From Desulfobulbaceae bacterium (GTDB taxonomy: Bacteria > Desulfobacterota > Desulfobulbia > Desulfobulbales > VMSU01): a stretch of 32,341 nucleotides of DNA. Positions within the stretch are counted from its first letter, which is position 1. Each line of letters starts with the position of its first letter. Below, piece after piece: positions 24,571 to 32,341 of the stretch. The position numbers were made by a program, and so were the translations under genes. Below the pieces are notes generated by a model. That model had not been told where the DNA came from. It saw nothing but the letters and a program-made list of their open reading frames with translations, and did not search any database. The stretch spans positions 1 through 32,341 of the forward strand of contig JADGBM010000029.1 of assembly GCA_015231515.1 (NCBI GenBank), given 5' to 3'.

Positions 24571-25554
24571 TTAATCCCCCTTGTCACTTGATTTTGAAAT
24601 GTTGTTGCCCACAAAGTTTAAATCCGGGCGCTTCAGTAAAACTTTGGTGTCCACAGGAACACTCTCTGTGAGCCAGATATTGCCGCCAATAACTGAGCGG
24701 GCGCCAATTGTGGTCTGACCACCGAGTATTGTCGTGTTGGCATAGATGATAACTTCATCTTCAATGGTAGGGTGACGTTTCTGGTTGCGAAACCGGTCGC
24801 CGGCATCTCGTGGTAAAGAGAGGGCGCCGAGAGTTACACCTTGATACAGTCTGACCCGACTGCCAATTTCAGTTGTCTCGCCAATAACGATACCGGTACC
24901 GTGGTCAATAAAAAAGCTATCGCCAATGGTGGCACCAGGGTGTATGTCGATACCAGTCAGGCTATGGGCGTGTTCCGTCATAATTCGTGGTAGTACGGGG
25001 ACTGAAAGTGTGTGGAGGGCATGCGCTATTCGGTAAATTGTTATTGCCAAGAGCCCTGGGTAGCTGAAAATAATCTCATCGGGACTTTGGGCGGCAGGGT
25101 CGCCCTCCAGGGCAGCTTTGATGTCTGTGGACAGAAGTTTTTCGATCTGGGGCAGTTCGGTGATAAACTGCATAGAGATTTCATGACCGCGAACTCGGCA
25201 ATGAGTACACGATTTTTTTGATCGGAAGCACTCATGCTGCATGGCAAGCACAATTTGTTTGCTCAGATTTGTATAGAGCTCTGTGAGCTCCTGACCAATA
25301 ACATACTCTATGCTGTTGGCATTGATTGTTGCATCAGTAAAATAGCCGGGAAAAAGGATGCGACGGGTCTGGTGAATAATTTGAACTACTGAGTCATGTG
25401 AGGGTAGCGGTACAGGGCCTGCGTGTTCAGAACTCTCTTTGCTCTCCCAGGACTTGACAAGACGCGCAACAGTTTTGGGTATTTTATCGGAAAACAGCCG
25501 GATCTGTTCCTCTTCGTCGATACATTGAAAGTTAGCCTGGAGTAGTTCATCCAT
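24571..25554 (-). CDS. cysE: Serine O-acetyltransferase (left-handed beta-helix type)
   Basis: It makes O-acetylserine from serine and acetyl-CoA for CysK. The 327-residue protein has a long helical N-terminus (about 1-200) of the type seen in the larger SAT variants of deltaproteobacteria. The hexapeptide-repeat domain is about 200-310: [20 protein letters not shown], then [14 protein letters not shown] and [11 protein letters not shown]. The catalytic His and the Gly-rich turns are present. It starts 84 bp after metW and ends 2 nt before cysK, giving a cysE-cysK pair. Naming as cysE is by family; this larger SAT could be called by another symbol. Confidence 0.9.
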   Translation of the reverse strand: MDELLQANFQCIDEEEQIRLFSDKIPKTVARLVKSWESKESSEHAGPVPLPSHDSVVQIIHQTRRILFPGYFTDATINANSIEYVIGQELTELYTNLSKQIVLAMQHECFRSKKSCTHCRVRGHEISMQFITELPQIEKLLSTDIKAALEGDPAAQSPDEIIFSYPGLLAITIYRIAHALHTLSVPVLPRIMTEHAHSLTGIDIHPGATIGDSFFIDHGTGIVIGETTEIGSRVRLYQGVTLGALSLPRDAGDRFRNQKRHPTIEDEVIIYANTTILGGQTTIGARSVIGGNIWLTESVPVDTKVLLKRPDLNFVGNNISKSSDKGD

Positions 25555-25638
25555 TGTTCTGCCTCGATATCTGGTAACATTGTTAAATGTAGGTTGATCT
25601 TCTCTGGGATGCCATGGGGCATAAAGCGCCAGGCCTCT

Positions 25639-26253
25639 CTATCCTGTGTAAGAACTATCTCTGCCGATCAGGAAAATCCCGTATGTAGCTCGCAGTTCCG
25701 GGAGAAATCGAACAATAGTCCCCTCCCTGTCGTCATTTTGGGTGTTAATTGCGACCTGCTGAAGAATTGAAAACCCGAAACTTTTTGAAAATTCGATGAA
25801 ATCATTAATCGTGATAACACGAATGTTTGGAGAGTTATACCAACTATAGGGGAGCTGGCTGGTCTGTGGTGCCCGGGCCTGGAAGAGCAGCTGCATGCGA
25901 CATCCCCAATGGCTGAAGTTTGGAAAACTCACCACCACCTTCTTGCCAATGCGCAGCAAGTCTTTAAGTAACGCCTCCGGTTGGTAGACCTGTTGAAGTG
26001 TCTGGCTTAAAACCACGTAATCAAAGGCCTGGTCAGCATAATCCTTGACCTCTTCATTAATGTCACCCTGCAAGGCAGTCAGGCCCTTCGCTATACATTT
26101 CTCGATGTTTGTCTCTTTAAAGTCAATACCGGTGCAAAGGACCTTTTTCTCTTTTTTAAGAAAATAAAGAAGATCACCCTCGCCACAGCCGAGATCTAGA
26201 ACCCTGGCTCCCGGCTCAATCCAGGAAGCAATTACCTCAAGGTCAAAGCGCAT
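25639..26253 (-). CDS. metW: Methionine biosynthesis protein MetW
   Basis: A 204-residue SAM-methyltransferase-fold protein. The SAM-binding loop is VLDLGCGEGDLLYFL (about residues 19-33), followed by GIDF and a LQGDINEEV segment. The MetW-specific central block includes DYVVLSQTLQQVYQPEALL and SFPNFSHWGCRMQLLF. It is found beside metX in many proteobacteria, where it supports homoserine acylation. The ATG at 26253 is 2 nt after the metX stop, so translation is coupled; GGAG sits about 11 nt upstream. Confidence 0.93.
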   Translation of the reverse strand: MRFDLEVIASWIEPGARVLDLGCGEGDLLYFLKKEKKVLCTGIDFKETNIEKCIAKGLTALQGDINEEVKDYADQAFDYVVLSQTLQQVYQPEALLKDLLRIGKKVVVSFPNFSHWGCRMQLLFQARAPQTSQLPYSWYNSPNIRVITINDFIEFSKSFGFSILQQVAINTQNDDREGTIVRFLPELRATYGIFLIGRDSSYTG

Positions 26254-26255
26254 AA

Positions 26256-27383
26256 TTAACAGAACTCCAGGGTCATTCGCTCGAGAAAACCCTTCAGCAG
26301 GGAGCTTAAACGCTGATTAGGTAAAAGGAATGCATCGTGCCCCCATTGTGCCTCAATTTCGCAGAAGCTGACATCGATACTGTGCTTTTTCATGCGTTTG
26401 ACCATAGCCTTGGATTTTCTGGTGGGATAGAGCCAGTCAGAGGTAAATGATACAACCAGGTATCTAGCCTTTGATTTTGCAAAGCAGGGGACACCATCCT
26501 TGGGTGGTAAGGTCATGTCAAAATAGTCGGCGGCCTTGGTTATGTAAAGAAATGAGTTTGCATCGAAACGTTCGACAAACTTGATGCCCTGGTAACGGAG
26601 ATAGCTTTCAACCTGGAAATCCGCATCAAAATTAAAGGATAAGTCTTTTTTGTTTTGCAGGCGGCGACCAAACTTATTTCGCATTGACTCGTCAGAGAGA
26701 TAGGTGATATGGCCTATCATTCTGGCAACGGCAAGGCCGAGATCCGGTTTTTTGCATCCGTAATAATCGCCATGGTTCCAGTTTGGGTCTGCCATTATCG
26801 ACTGTCTGGAGACTTCGTTAAAGGCGATGGCAAGTGCTGAGTGGCGCTGGGCGGTGGCTAAAGGCACAGCACTAAAAACCATCTCCGGATAACGAACACT
26901 CCACTCAAGAGTTTGCATGCCGCCGATTGACCCACCGATGACAGAGAGCAGCTTTGTGATGCCAAAAAAATCAATCAGCGCCTTCTGGGCTTTGACCATG
27001 TCGCCGATAGTAACAACCGGAAAAGTAAGGCCATAGGGCTTTTGGCTGGCATGGTTAACTGAGGATGGGCCTGTCGAGCCCATGCAACTGCCAATAATGT
27101 TTGTACAGATTACAAAGAATCTGTCGGTGTTGATAGCCTTGCCTGGACCGACCATGATCTCCCACCAGCCGGGTTTTTCGGAGTTCTCATGATAGCCGGC
27201 GGCATGGGCATCACCGGAAAGGGCATGGCATAACAGTATGGCATTGTTTTTCTCTGGATTTAGGGTGCCATATGTTTCATAGGCCAGAGTTACGTGTCCC
27301 AGAGTTTCACCGCTCTCAAGGGTGAGAGCGGTGGGCAGGGTGAAGAACTGTGTGTTGACCAGGCCAATCGATTCGGAAGTCAT
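26256..27383 (-). CDS. metX: Homoserine O-acetyltransferase
   Basis: An alpha/beta-hydrolase-fold enzyme that acetylates (or, in some members, succinylates) homoserine. The 375-residue protein has the nucleophile elbow GGSIGGMQ with Ser152, Asp316 (SFTSDWLYP) and His349 (QWGHDAFL) as a complete triad. The family blocks LCHALSGDAHAAG, GSCMGSTGPSS and PLATAQRHSALAIAFNE are present. The acyl preference cannot be read safely. It follows metY by 67 bp and is coupled to metW, in the usual metYXW order. Confidence 0.95.
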   Translation of the reverse strand: MTSESIGLVNTQFFTLPTALTLESGETLGHVTLAYETYGTLNPEKNNAILLCHALSGDAHAAGYHENSEKPGWWEIMVGPGKAINTDRFFVICTNIIGSCMGSTGPSSVNHASQKPYGLTFPVVTIGDMVKAQKALIDFFGITKLLSVIGGSIGGMQTLEWSVRYPEMVFSAVPLATAQRHSALAIAFNEVSRQSIMADPNWNHGDYYGCKKPDLGLAVARMIGHITYLSDESMRNKFGRRLQNKKDLSFNFDADFQVESYLRYQGIKFVERFDANSFLYITKAADYFDMTLPPKDGVPCFAKSKARYLVVSFTSDWLYPTRKSKAMVKRMKKHSIDVSFCEIEAQWGHDAFLLPNQRLSSLLKGFLERMTLEFC

Positions 27384-27450
27384 TTTTAGTGGGGTTCGAT
27401 TAAGTCAGAATATGAGCGTAATAGCAACAGGTGAACCGATACTCAGTTTA

Positions 27451-28737
27451 TTATGCCTTGCCAAGGGCCTGATCCAAGTCGGCAAGGATATCCTCAATGT
27501 TTTCGATTCCAACGGAAAGCCGAATAAAATCGTCAGTGACACCCGCTTCGGCCTGTTGTTCATGGCTGAGTTGCGAGTGCGTGGTACTGGCGGGGTGAAT
27601 GGCAAGAGATTTTGCATCGCCGACATTGGCCACGTGTGAAAATAGTCCAAGGGAATCGATAAATTTCTGGCCTGCACTAACCCCGCCGTTGATACCAAAG
27701 CCAACCATGCCGCCAAAGCCATTTTGCAGATATTTTTGAGCGAACTGGTAGGTGGGGTGGTCTGGCAGTCCCGGGTAGATAACCTTATTGACCTTTGGGT
27801 GGTTCTCAAGAAATCTGGCCACGGCTAAGGCATTTTCACTGTGCCGTTCCATACGCAGGGCAAGGGTTTCAAGCCCCTGCAAAAACAAAAAGGCATTAAA
27901 TGGACTCATGGTGGGCCCGAGATCACGTGTGAACCGAGATTTAAGTTTTACAATATAAGCCAACTGACCAAACTCTTTGAGGTAGTTTAGCCCTCCCCGG
28001 TATGAGGGGTCGTCTTCACTTAACTCGGGGAACTTACCGGTGCCCCAGTTAGTTTTGCCGGAGTCGACAACGAGGCCGCCGACGGATGTCCCGTGCCCGC
28101 ATATCCATTTAGTAGCAGAATGCATGATAATGTCGGCGCCATGGGAAAAGGGCTGGCACAGGTATGGAGTGGCAAAGGTGTTGTCGATAATCAATGGAAT
28201 GCCGGCTTCGTGGGCCGCACCTGAAACGCCTTCGATATCAAGAACATTTAATTTAGGGTTGCCAATGGTTTCTGCAAAGATAGCCTTGGTCTTGCCATCG
28301 ATCGCCTTGCTGAAATTTTCTGGTGTGGGATCGACAAACCGCACATTAATACCGAATTTTTTAGGAAATGTAAGATCAAATAAGGTGAACGTGCCGCCGT
28401 AAATGGTCTTGGAGGCAACTATGTTATCTCCACTGTTGGCAATCGTCAGGATCGACATAAAGGTGGCGGCTTGACCGGATGAGAGCGAAGCTGCTGCCAG
28501 TCCGCCTTCGAGATCGGTGATGCGTGTCTCAAGGGTCTCATAGGTTGGATTGGTAAAGCGGTTGTAGATCTCACCAGGGAAATCAGGCCCCTTTAGGGCA
28601 AAGAGATTGGCCGCCTGCTCAGTTGACGAAAAGGTGTAGGCGGTTGTTTGGTGAATCGGGACTGCGCGAGCTCTTGTAATAGGATCGGGTGTGTAGCCAC
28701 TGTGGAGTGCTTTTGTGTTAAAACCGTAGTTACCCAT
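27451..28737 (-). CDS. metY: O-acetylhomoserine sulfhydrylase (aminocarboxypropyltransferase)
   Basis: A PLP enzyme of the Cys/Met-metabolism family that makes homocysteine directly from O-acetylhomoserine and sulfide. The 428-residue length is typical of MetY rather than the shorter MetB/MetC. Lys210 ([11 protein letters not shown]) is the PLP lysine. The N-terminus ([27 protein letters not shown]) and the [16 protein letters not shown] block fit the family, as does the [29 protein letters not shown] end region. AGGAG lies 8 nt before the ATG at 28737, and a promoter is visible 45-75 bp upstream. It leads the metYXW-cysEK block. Confidence 0.95.
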   Translation of the reverse strand: MGNYGFNTKALHSGYTPDPITRARAVPIHQTTAYTFSSTEQAANLFALKGPDFPGEIYNRFTNPTYETLETRITDLEGGLAAASLSSGQAATFMSILTIANSGDNIVASKTIYGGTFTLFDLTFPKKFGINVRFVDPTPENFSKAIDGKTKAIFAETIGNPKLNVLDIEGVSGAAHEAGIPLIIDNTFATPYLCQPFSHGADIIMHSATKWICGHGTSVGGLVVDSGKTNWGTGKFPELSEDDPSYRGGLNYLKEFGQLAYIVKLKSRFTRDLGPTMSPFNAFLFLQGLETLALRMERHSENALAVARFLENHPKVNKVIYPGLPDHPTYQFAQKYLQNGFGGMVGFGINGGVSAGQKFIDSLGLFSHVANVGDAKSLAIHPASTTHSQLSHEQQAEAGVTDDFIRLSVGIENIEDILADLDQALGKA

Positions 28738-28781
28738 TGTTAGTCTCCTGCATGGTATTGGAAAAATTCAAATTAACAAAA

Positions 28782-28811
28782 ATTATAGCCTGTAATCGGT
28801 GCTCAGAGCAA
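28782..28811 (-). promoter_or_regulatory. Sigma-70-type promoter for metY
   Basis: On the minus strand TTGCTC (28811-28806) and a perfect TATAAT (28787-28782) are 18 nt apart. The -35 box overlaps a short palindrome GCTCAGAGC (28801-28809). Transcription would start about 40 nt before the metY ATG. The leader is too short for a SAM riboswitch. Confidence 0.5.
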
Positions 28812-28825
28812 TTTTTTTAGGGAAG

Positions 28826-29215
28826 TTAATCAACTTTCGGGTCAATCAACGAGGATAATACTTCGCACTCTCTGCAAATTGTCATTTTTTCTTTCCAGCT
28901 CTTTTTGACCTGACACTCACAGATTGTGCCATTGATAAACCAACAAAGTTTACCGGCCTGATACTCCCAGGCTGGACAGTTTTTCTTACGATGGGGTGGA
29001 CATTTTTTTATTACCCAGCATGGTTTAAGATTTTTCTCGTCAGTACGCAAGCGGGAAAGTAAAAAGAATATCTGACGCTCAATATGTGCCGGTATTTTGC
29101 GCCATCCCTGTTCATAGCTGTGGATTGCCTTAATGGAAACGCCAAGAAGTTCGGCCATCTGCTTTTGGGTCTTGAGTAACGTTTTCCTTATTTTCAGAAA
29201 CTCCGTAAAATCCAT
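28826..29215 (-). CDS. HTH (XRE-type) protein with C-terminal two-CW/Cys-rich domain
   Basis: A 129-residue protein. Residues about 5-45 form an XRE-like helix-turn-helix (LLKTQKQMAELLGVSIKAIHSYEQGWRK). Residues 60-120 carry eight Cys (66, 72, 80, 91, 99, 101, 114, 117), including two Cys-Trp pairs (CWVIKKC and CWFINGTIC), the 'two-CW' pattern seen next to HTH domains in deltaproteobacteria. It probably senses metal or redox state through these cysteines and acts on DNA (inference). A GGGGGAGAC ribosome site precedes the ATG. It is upstream of metY on the same strand (88 bp) and divergent from the DUF255 gene. A perfect palindrome lies between the two. Confidence 0.8.
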   Translation of the reverse strand: MDFTEFLKIRKTLLKTQKQMAELLGVSIKAIHSYEQGWRKIPAHIERQIFFLLSRLRTDEKNLKPCWVIKKCPPHRKKNCPAWEYQAGKLCWFINGTICECQVKKSWKEKMTICRECEVLSSLIDPKVD

Positions 29216-29329
29216 GTCTCCCCCGGTATATTAAAATACGTAAGGTTTTTGTGGCGATGCACAATTGGCGCAGAATTTTGCCTGACTTTTTATCTGTAAA
29301 CGCATACTGAAATTACTAACTCGCGATAA

Positions 29330-29344
29330 TACCACAGTGTGGTA
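29330..29344. promoter_or_regulatory. Perfect 15-bp palindrome in divergent region (operator candidate)
   Basis: TACCACA-G-TGTGGTA has 7-bp perfect arms around one base. It lies about 115 bp before the HTH gene and 120 bp before the DUF255 gene, in their shared upstream region. This size and symmetry fit the binding site of a dimeric HTH protein, so autoregulation is a reasonable guess. Confidence 0.5.
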
Positions 29345-29464
29345 CGCCTATCAAGTTTTTTGTATGAATTTAAGAAAACTTTAAGGAAATACAGGCTGAT
29401 GCGTTTTTTTACGTTTACTATCTCTCCGAAATGATTAATCTTTTGTTAAGCAAAGGGGAATGTG

Positions 29465-31741
29465 ATGCGTTATAAAAATACAATTGGTGCTGTGTTTTGG
29501 TCGTCGATGCTTGGTATTATTCTAGAATTTTTGTTGTTTAACAGCCTTGGGAGGGCCTCAGGTATGGAGCGGCTAATTGTTGATAGGGCGAATACAATTG
29601 AACATTTTGTCGCCAGCGAAATAGAGAAAGGGCATCTGCCAAACAAGTTAATCAGTGAAAAAAGTCCGTATCTTCTCCAACATGCCTTTAATCCTGTGCA
29701 CTGGCATCCCTGGGGGGAAGAGGCCTTTAGCATTGCAGTAAAGGATGATAAGCCGATCTTTCTCTCAATTGGTTATTCGACCTGTCACTGGTGCCATGTC
29801 ATGGAAAAAGAGTCCTTTGAAAATCCTGAAATTGCCGCCATTTTAAATAAATATTTTATCTCCATAAAGGTTGATAGAGAGGAACGTCCAGACCTGGATC
29901 AGGTCTATATGGCTGTTACACAGGCTATGGCAGGCAGCGGCGGTTGGCCAATGTCTGTTTTTTTAACCCCTGAACTCTTACCTTTTTACGCCGGCACATA
30001 TTTCCCGCCGGAACCCAAATATGGCAGGCCCGGTTTGCCGGAACTGCTTAACTCTATACATAATGCCTGGCAGTTAGATAAAAAGACAATTGTTGATAAG
30101 GCTGGTTCTATTGTCAAACAGCTTTCGGAGCTGGAAAATAGAGCTCCGGTCGAAGGGTATGTTCTAAATGATTTTGCGATTGAGGCCGCCCGGCAATTCA
30201 AAGGGAGTTATGACAGCGAGTATGGTGGATTCGGCAGTTCTCCGAAGTTCCCGCGACCAGTTGTCTTTAGCTTTTTGTTTCGGCATGGGCAAAAAAACAA
30301 CGACCAACGGTTGATTGATATGGGGCTGGAGACCATAAGAAATATGGCTCATGGTGGCATGTATGATCATCTGGGCGGCGGCTTTCATCGTTATTCGGTG
30401 GATCGTTACTGGCGGGTTCCTCATTTTGAAAAGATGTTGTATGACCAGGCCTTGCTGGCTGTATCCGCCTTGGAAGCCTATCAAATTTCAAAAGACTCCT
30501 TTTTTGCTGATCTTGCCACAGATACCATTGATTTTGTATTAAGAGAGATGACGAGTGCTGATGGAGCGTTTTATTCAGCGCTCGATGCGGACAGCCCTGT
30601 GCCTGAGAACCCTGAGGTGAAAAGTGAAGGTGCCTTTTATCTTTGGTCGCACGATGAGATTAGCGCAACATTGTCGCCAGTGTCAGCACGGGTCTTTTCG
30701 TATCGTTATGGGGTTTTGCCTGAAGGAAACACTCTTGATGACCCGCATGGCGATTTTGGCGTCAAAAATGTATTGTTTGCAGCGCACACTCAATCCCAGA
30801 CGGCCACGAAATTTGCTTTATCCGAAATTGAAACTGCTACACTTTTAAACGATGCCAAGGTGCTGCTCGATCAGAAGAGGAACCAGCGACCGCATCCGCA
30901 CCTTGACGATAAAATCCTAGCCAGTTGGAACGGGTTGATGGTCAGCGCCCTGGCCAAAGGTGCTGTTATTTTGGATAACCAGCACTACCTTGAGGCTGCC
31001 AATAAGGCTGCCAAATTTCTTCAGAACACCATGATTAACATTGCCACTAAGCAGATATTTCACAGATATCGTGATGGCGAGGCAGGTATTGCCGGACAGC
31101 TTGACGATTATGCCTTTGTCTGCCAGGGCTTTATTGATCTGTATGAAGCGACTTTTAACCCGCAATGGCTGGTTCTTGCCAAGATGTTGACTGAGACGCA
31201 GCTGGAACAGTTTGCAGACAATGCTGCCGGGGGATTTTTTGAGAGCTCTGGGGTTGACTCCAGCGTTATTTTAAAGATGAAGACTGATTATGATGGTGCT
31301 GAACCTGCCGGGAATTCAGTTTCAGCTCTTAACCTTTTGAGGTTGGGGCAGATTTTTGACAGCAAATACACTGAGATCGCTGAAAAGGCTGTCCGTTCAT
31401 TTTCGGGGGTGTTGAAGGCTGGCGCATCAGCCATGCCGCAGATGCTGGCGGCGGTTGATTTCATGGAGAGTAAGCCGCTGCAGATTATTATTGCAGGCAA
31501 TCTGGAGGCGTTGGATACCAAGGTCATGCAAAAGACGGTTGCGACTTATTTTCTGCCCAATAAAGTGTTGCTTTCTGCTGGCGGCAAGGAGTTCCCGGCA
31601 GCACTACAGAAGTTGCCTGACTATTGGGAAGCCATGACGATGGTTGATGGTAAAGCCACCGCCTACATCTGTAAAGAGTTGGCCTGCCAGCCTCCGACAA
31701 ATGATCCGGTCCAGCTTGAGGCAATTTTAAGCGTGAAGTAA
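29465..31741 (+). CDS. DUF255 thioredoxin-fold/six-hairpin protein (YyaL-like), probably exported
   Basis: A 758-residue protein of the YyaL/SSP411 family. The N-terminal thioredoxin-like DUF255 domain (about 60-210) contains the family signature [18 protein letters not shown] and the CxxC pair Cys107-x-x-Cys110 (STCHWC), then [12 protein letters not shown]. An alpha/alpha six-hairpin barrel follows ([55 protein letters not shown]). Residues 5-32 form a hydrophobic segment ([15 protein letters not shown]), unlike the usual cytosolic start of the family, which suggests export or membrane anchoring. Start: the frame opens at GTG 29462, but ATG 29465 has AGGGGA about 5 nt upstream. The substrate of this family is not established. 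Confidence 0.9.
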   Translation: MRYKNTIGAVFWSSMLGIILEFLLFNSLGRASGMERLIVDRANTIEHFVASEIEKGHLPNKLISEKSPYLLQHAFNPVHWHPWGEEAFSIAVKDDKPIFLSIGYSTCHWCHVMEKESFENPEIAAILNKYFISIKVDREERPDLDQVYMAVTQAMAGSGGWPMSVFLTPELLPFYAGTYFPPEPKYGRPGLPELLNSIHNAWQLDKKTIVDKAGSIVKQLSELENRAPVEGYVLNDFAIEAARQFKGSYDSEYGGFGSSPKFPRPVVFSFLFRHGQKNNDQRLIDMGLETIRNMAHGGMYDHLGGGFHRYSVDRYWRVPHFEKMLYDQALLAVSALEAYQISKDSFFADLATDTIDFVLREMTSADGAFYSALDADSPVPENPEVKSEGAFYLWSHDEISATLSPVSARVFSYRYGVLPEGNTLDDPHGDFGVKNVLFAAHTQSQTATKFALSEIETATLLNDAKVLLDQKRNQRPHPHLDDKILASWNGLMVSALAKGAVILDNQHYLEAANKAAKFLQNTMINIATKQIFHRYRDGEAGIAGQLDDYAFVCQGFIDLYEATFNPQWLVLAKMLTETQLEQFADNAAGGFFESSGVDSSVILKMKTDYDGAEPAGNSVSALNLLRLGQIFDSKYTEIAEKAVRSFSGVLKAGASAMPQMLAAVDFMESKPLQIIIAGNLEALDTKVMQKTVATYFLPNKVLLSAGGKEFPAALQKLPDYWEAMTMVDGKATAYICKELACQPPTNDPVQLEAILSVK

Positions 31742-31835
31742 GGCTTAATGTAAAGGTCGACATGTGGCGCCACCAGAACTTGTCCGTCAGGCCGCATATG
31801 TTCACGACGTCCGCTGAAGTGCCCGATTGGCAATT

Positions 31836-31964
31836 TTATTTTTTCAATGATTCTAAGCTGTTAATCAGGTCTACAGGGCTAAAGGTAGGAAGTTTTGATT
31901 TTTCGAAATCAGCAATATTCCTTGTAACTAATACACCCTCTGTTTTGATTTTCCCGTAAAATTT
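31836..31964 (-). pseudogene. PIN-domain (VapC-like toxin) C-terminal remnant
   Basis: The minus-strand frame reads KFYGKIKTEG directly joined to VLVTRNIADFEKSKLPTF and ends at a TAA (31838-31836). LVTRN-x-x-DF is the last conserved strand and acidic site of VapC/FitB PIN toxins, while YGKIK-x-E-G resembles the helix that normally lies about 25 residues earlier, so an internal deletion is suspected. No start or antitoxin is present. Confidence 0.4.
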
Positions 31965-32062
31965 CCCCAACAGGAACAAAATCAAGATGCTATTGATAAT
32001 TATTCCTATAAATATGCATACTCTTTAAGGTTTTGGCGACTTTCAAACCTTTTAGTGCCATT

Positions 32063-32254
32063 TTATCCCATATTGGTGGCCAGTTTCCTGTATGCAAGGC
32101 GTACTACTGCCTTTGCTAACGATTTCATAATCTTTTTGATGTTATGGACAGTACATACAAGGGAGAATTCTCCACTTGTTTTTTCATGTCCTCTGACGCT
32201 GAAGCCTCGAAACCCGGCATTCTTTATCTGGCCGAACATTGGTTCAACAATAAG
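32063..32254 (-). pseudogene. Transposase C-terminal fragment (IS1182/IS4-like DDE)
   Basis: The minus-strand frame encodes LIVEPMFGQIKNAGFRGFSV, followed by RGHEKTSGEFSLVCTVHNIKK and a basic tail ending at a TAA (32065-32063). VEPxFGxIK followed by RG-x-EK and C-x-x-HN is the closing part of DDE transposases of the IS1182/IS4-like group, carrying the catalytic Glu. The frame meets a stop immediately upstream of the Leu codon at 32254, where the direct repeats begin, so the rest of the gene was lost. Confidence 0.75.
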
Positions 32255-32295
32255 TTAATTAGGGTAAGTTAATTAGGGTCAAAGTTAATTAGGGT
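32252..32295. repeat. Three direct repeats of AAGTTAATTAGGGT
   Basis: Identical 14-base copies lie at 32252-32265, 32266-32279 and 32282-32295. The third runs into CAGAGTAAAATTAA. I recall GGGTCAGAGTAAAATTA-type sequence as common beside REP-associated (RAYT) transposase genes, but this was not checked. The first copy overlaps the truncated transposase end. Confidence 0.7.
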
Positions 32296-32305
32296 CAGAG
32301 TAAAA

Positions 32306-32341
32306 TTAAACTCTCTCTTTCCGCCATCCTAACGGCCGTCC
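32306..32341 (-). CDS. Possible 3' end of a RAYT/REP-associated transposase, cut by the window edge
   Basis: The minus frame entering from the edge reads GRPLGWRKERV then TAA (32308-32306). A Gly-Arg-Pro-rich basic tail is common at the end of RAYT proteins, and REP-like repeats follow directly. Only 11 codons are seen, so this is a tentative call. Confidence 0.25.
   Translation of the reverse strand, partial: GRPLGWRKERV

Larger units (their letters stand above)
31742..32341. other. 600-bp decayed region at right end
   Basis: After the DUF255 gene no intact gene is seen. The stretch holds a PIN-domain C-terminal remnant, a transposase C-terminal remnant and three direct repeats, listed separately. 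A 10-bp palindrome GTGGCGCCAC lies at 31764-31773. This looks like a scrap zone of mobile DNA. Confidence 0.6.

Noticed and set aside
28738-28825. SAM riboswitch or T-box before metY
   Set aside because: The leader is only about 40 nt from the visible promoter and shows no multi-stem structure.
31762-31959. Plus-strand open frame of 65 codons at the right end
   Set aside because: It overlaps the PIN-like remnant on the other strand and shows no protein-like pattern or ribosome site.
32252-32295. CRISPR array
   Set aside because: Only three 14-base copies, adjacent or 2 nt apart, with no spacers.

Overview
The window looks like chromosomal DNA of an anaerobic Desulfobacterota (deltaproteobacterial) bacterium, probably near the Desulfobulbales. 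This is inference from gene style: many orphan and hybrid histidine kinases, a two-CW helix-turn-helix protein, a YkgJ-type cysteine-cluster protein, a metYXW-cysEK sulfur amino acid block, and what reads as a selenocysteine-containing periplasmic rhodanese. No rRNA or tRNA gene, CRISPR array, prophage or replication origin was recognised.

Layout. 1-3300: start of priA (runs off the left edge), galU, tilS, and a small Cys-rich putative zinc protein. 3300-12360: a signalling block with a PhnD-like periplasmic binding protein plus hybrid histidine kinase (minus), a Cache-type histidine kinase (plus), a WYL-domain regulator and a third, PAS-type histidine kinase (minus). 12361-14730: non-coding stretch with an inverted repeat, a degenerate receiver protein, then the main find: a three-rhodanese exported protein (13334-14647) interrupted only by one in-frame TGA at 13910. 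The TGA sits exactly where the first rhodanese domain needs its catalytic cysteine. It is followed at the right distance by a hairpin with a GGUCU apical loop, which has the form of a bacterial SECIS element. A naive annotation would break this into two genes.

14781-18400: lytic transglycosylase MltB, a YkgJ-family protein coupled to an unrecognised gene, and rpoH. rpoH has a good sigma-54-like promoter and a perfect 11-bp-arm palindrome about 150 bp upstream of it. 18380-22924: a minus-strand unit of a Trm112-like zinc protein (missed by simple ORF length limits), a TIM-barrel isomerase-like protein and dnaE. 23136-28737: a minus-strand sulfur amino acid block, metY-metX-metW-cysE-cysK, followed by a stand-alone receiver. 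It covers homoserine and serine acetylation and sulfide capture into homocysteine and cysteine, as suits a sulfide-producing cell. 28826-31741: a two-CW HTH regulator divergent from an apparently exported DUF255/thioredoxin-fold protein, with a perfect 15-bp palindrome between them. 31742-32341: a decayed end with a PIN-domain remnant, a transposase C-terminal fragment and three direct repeats next to a possible RAYT-like gene end.

Function calls rest on reading motifs by eye; no database search was run.
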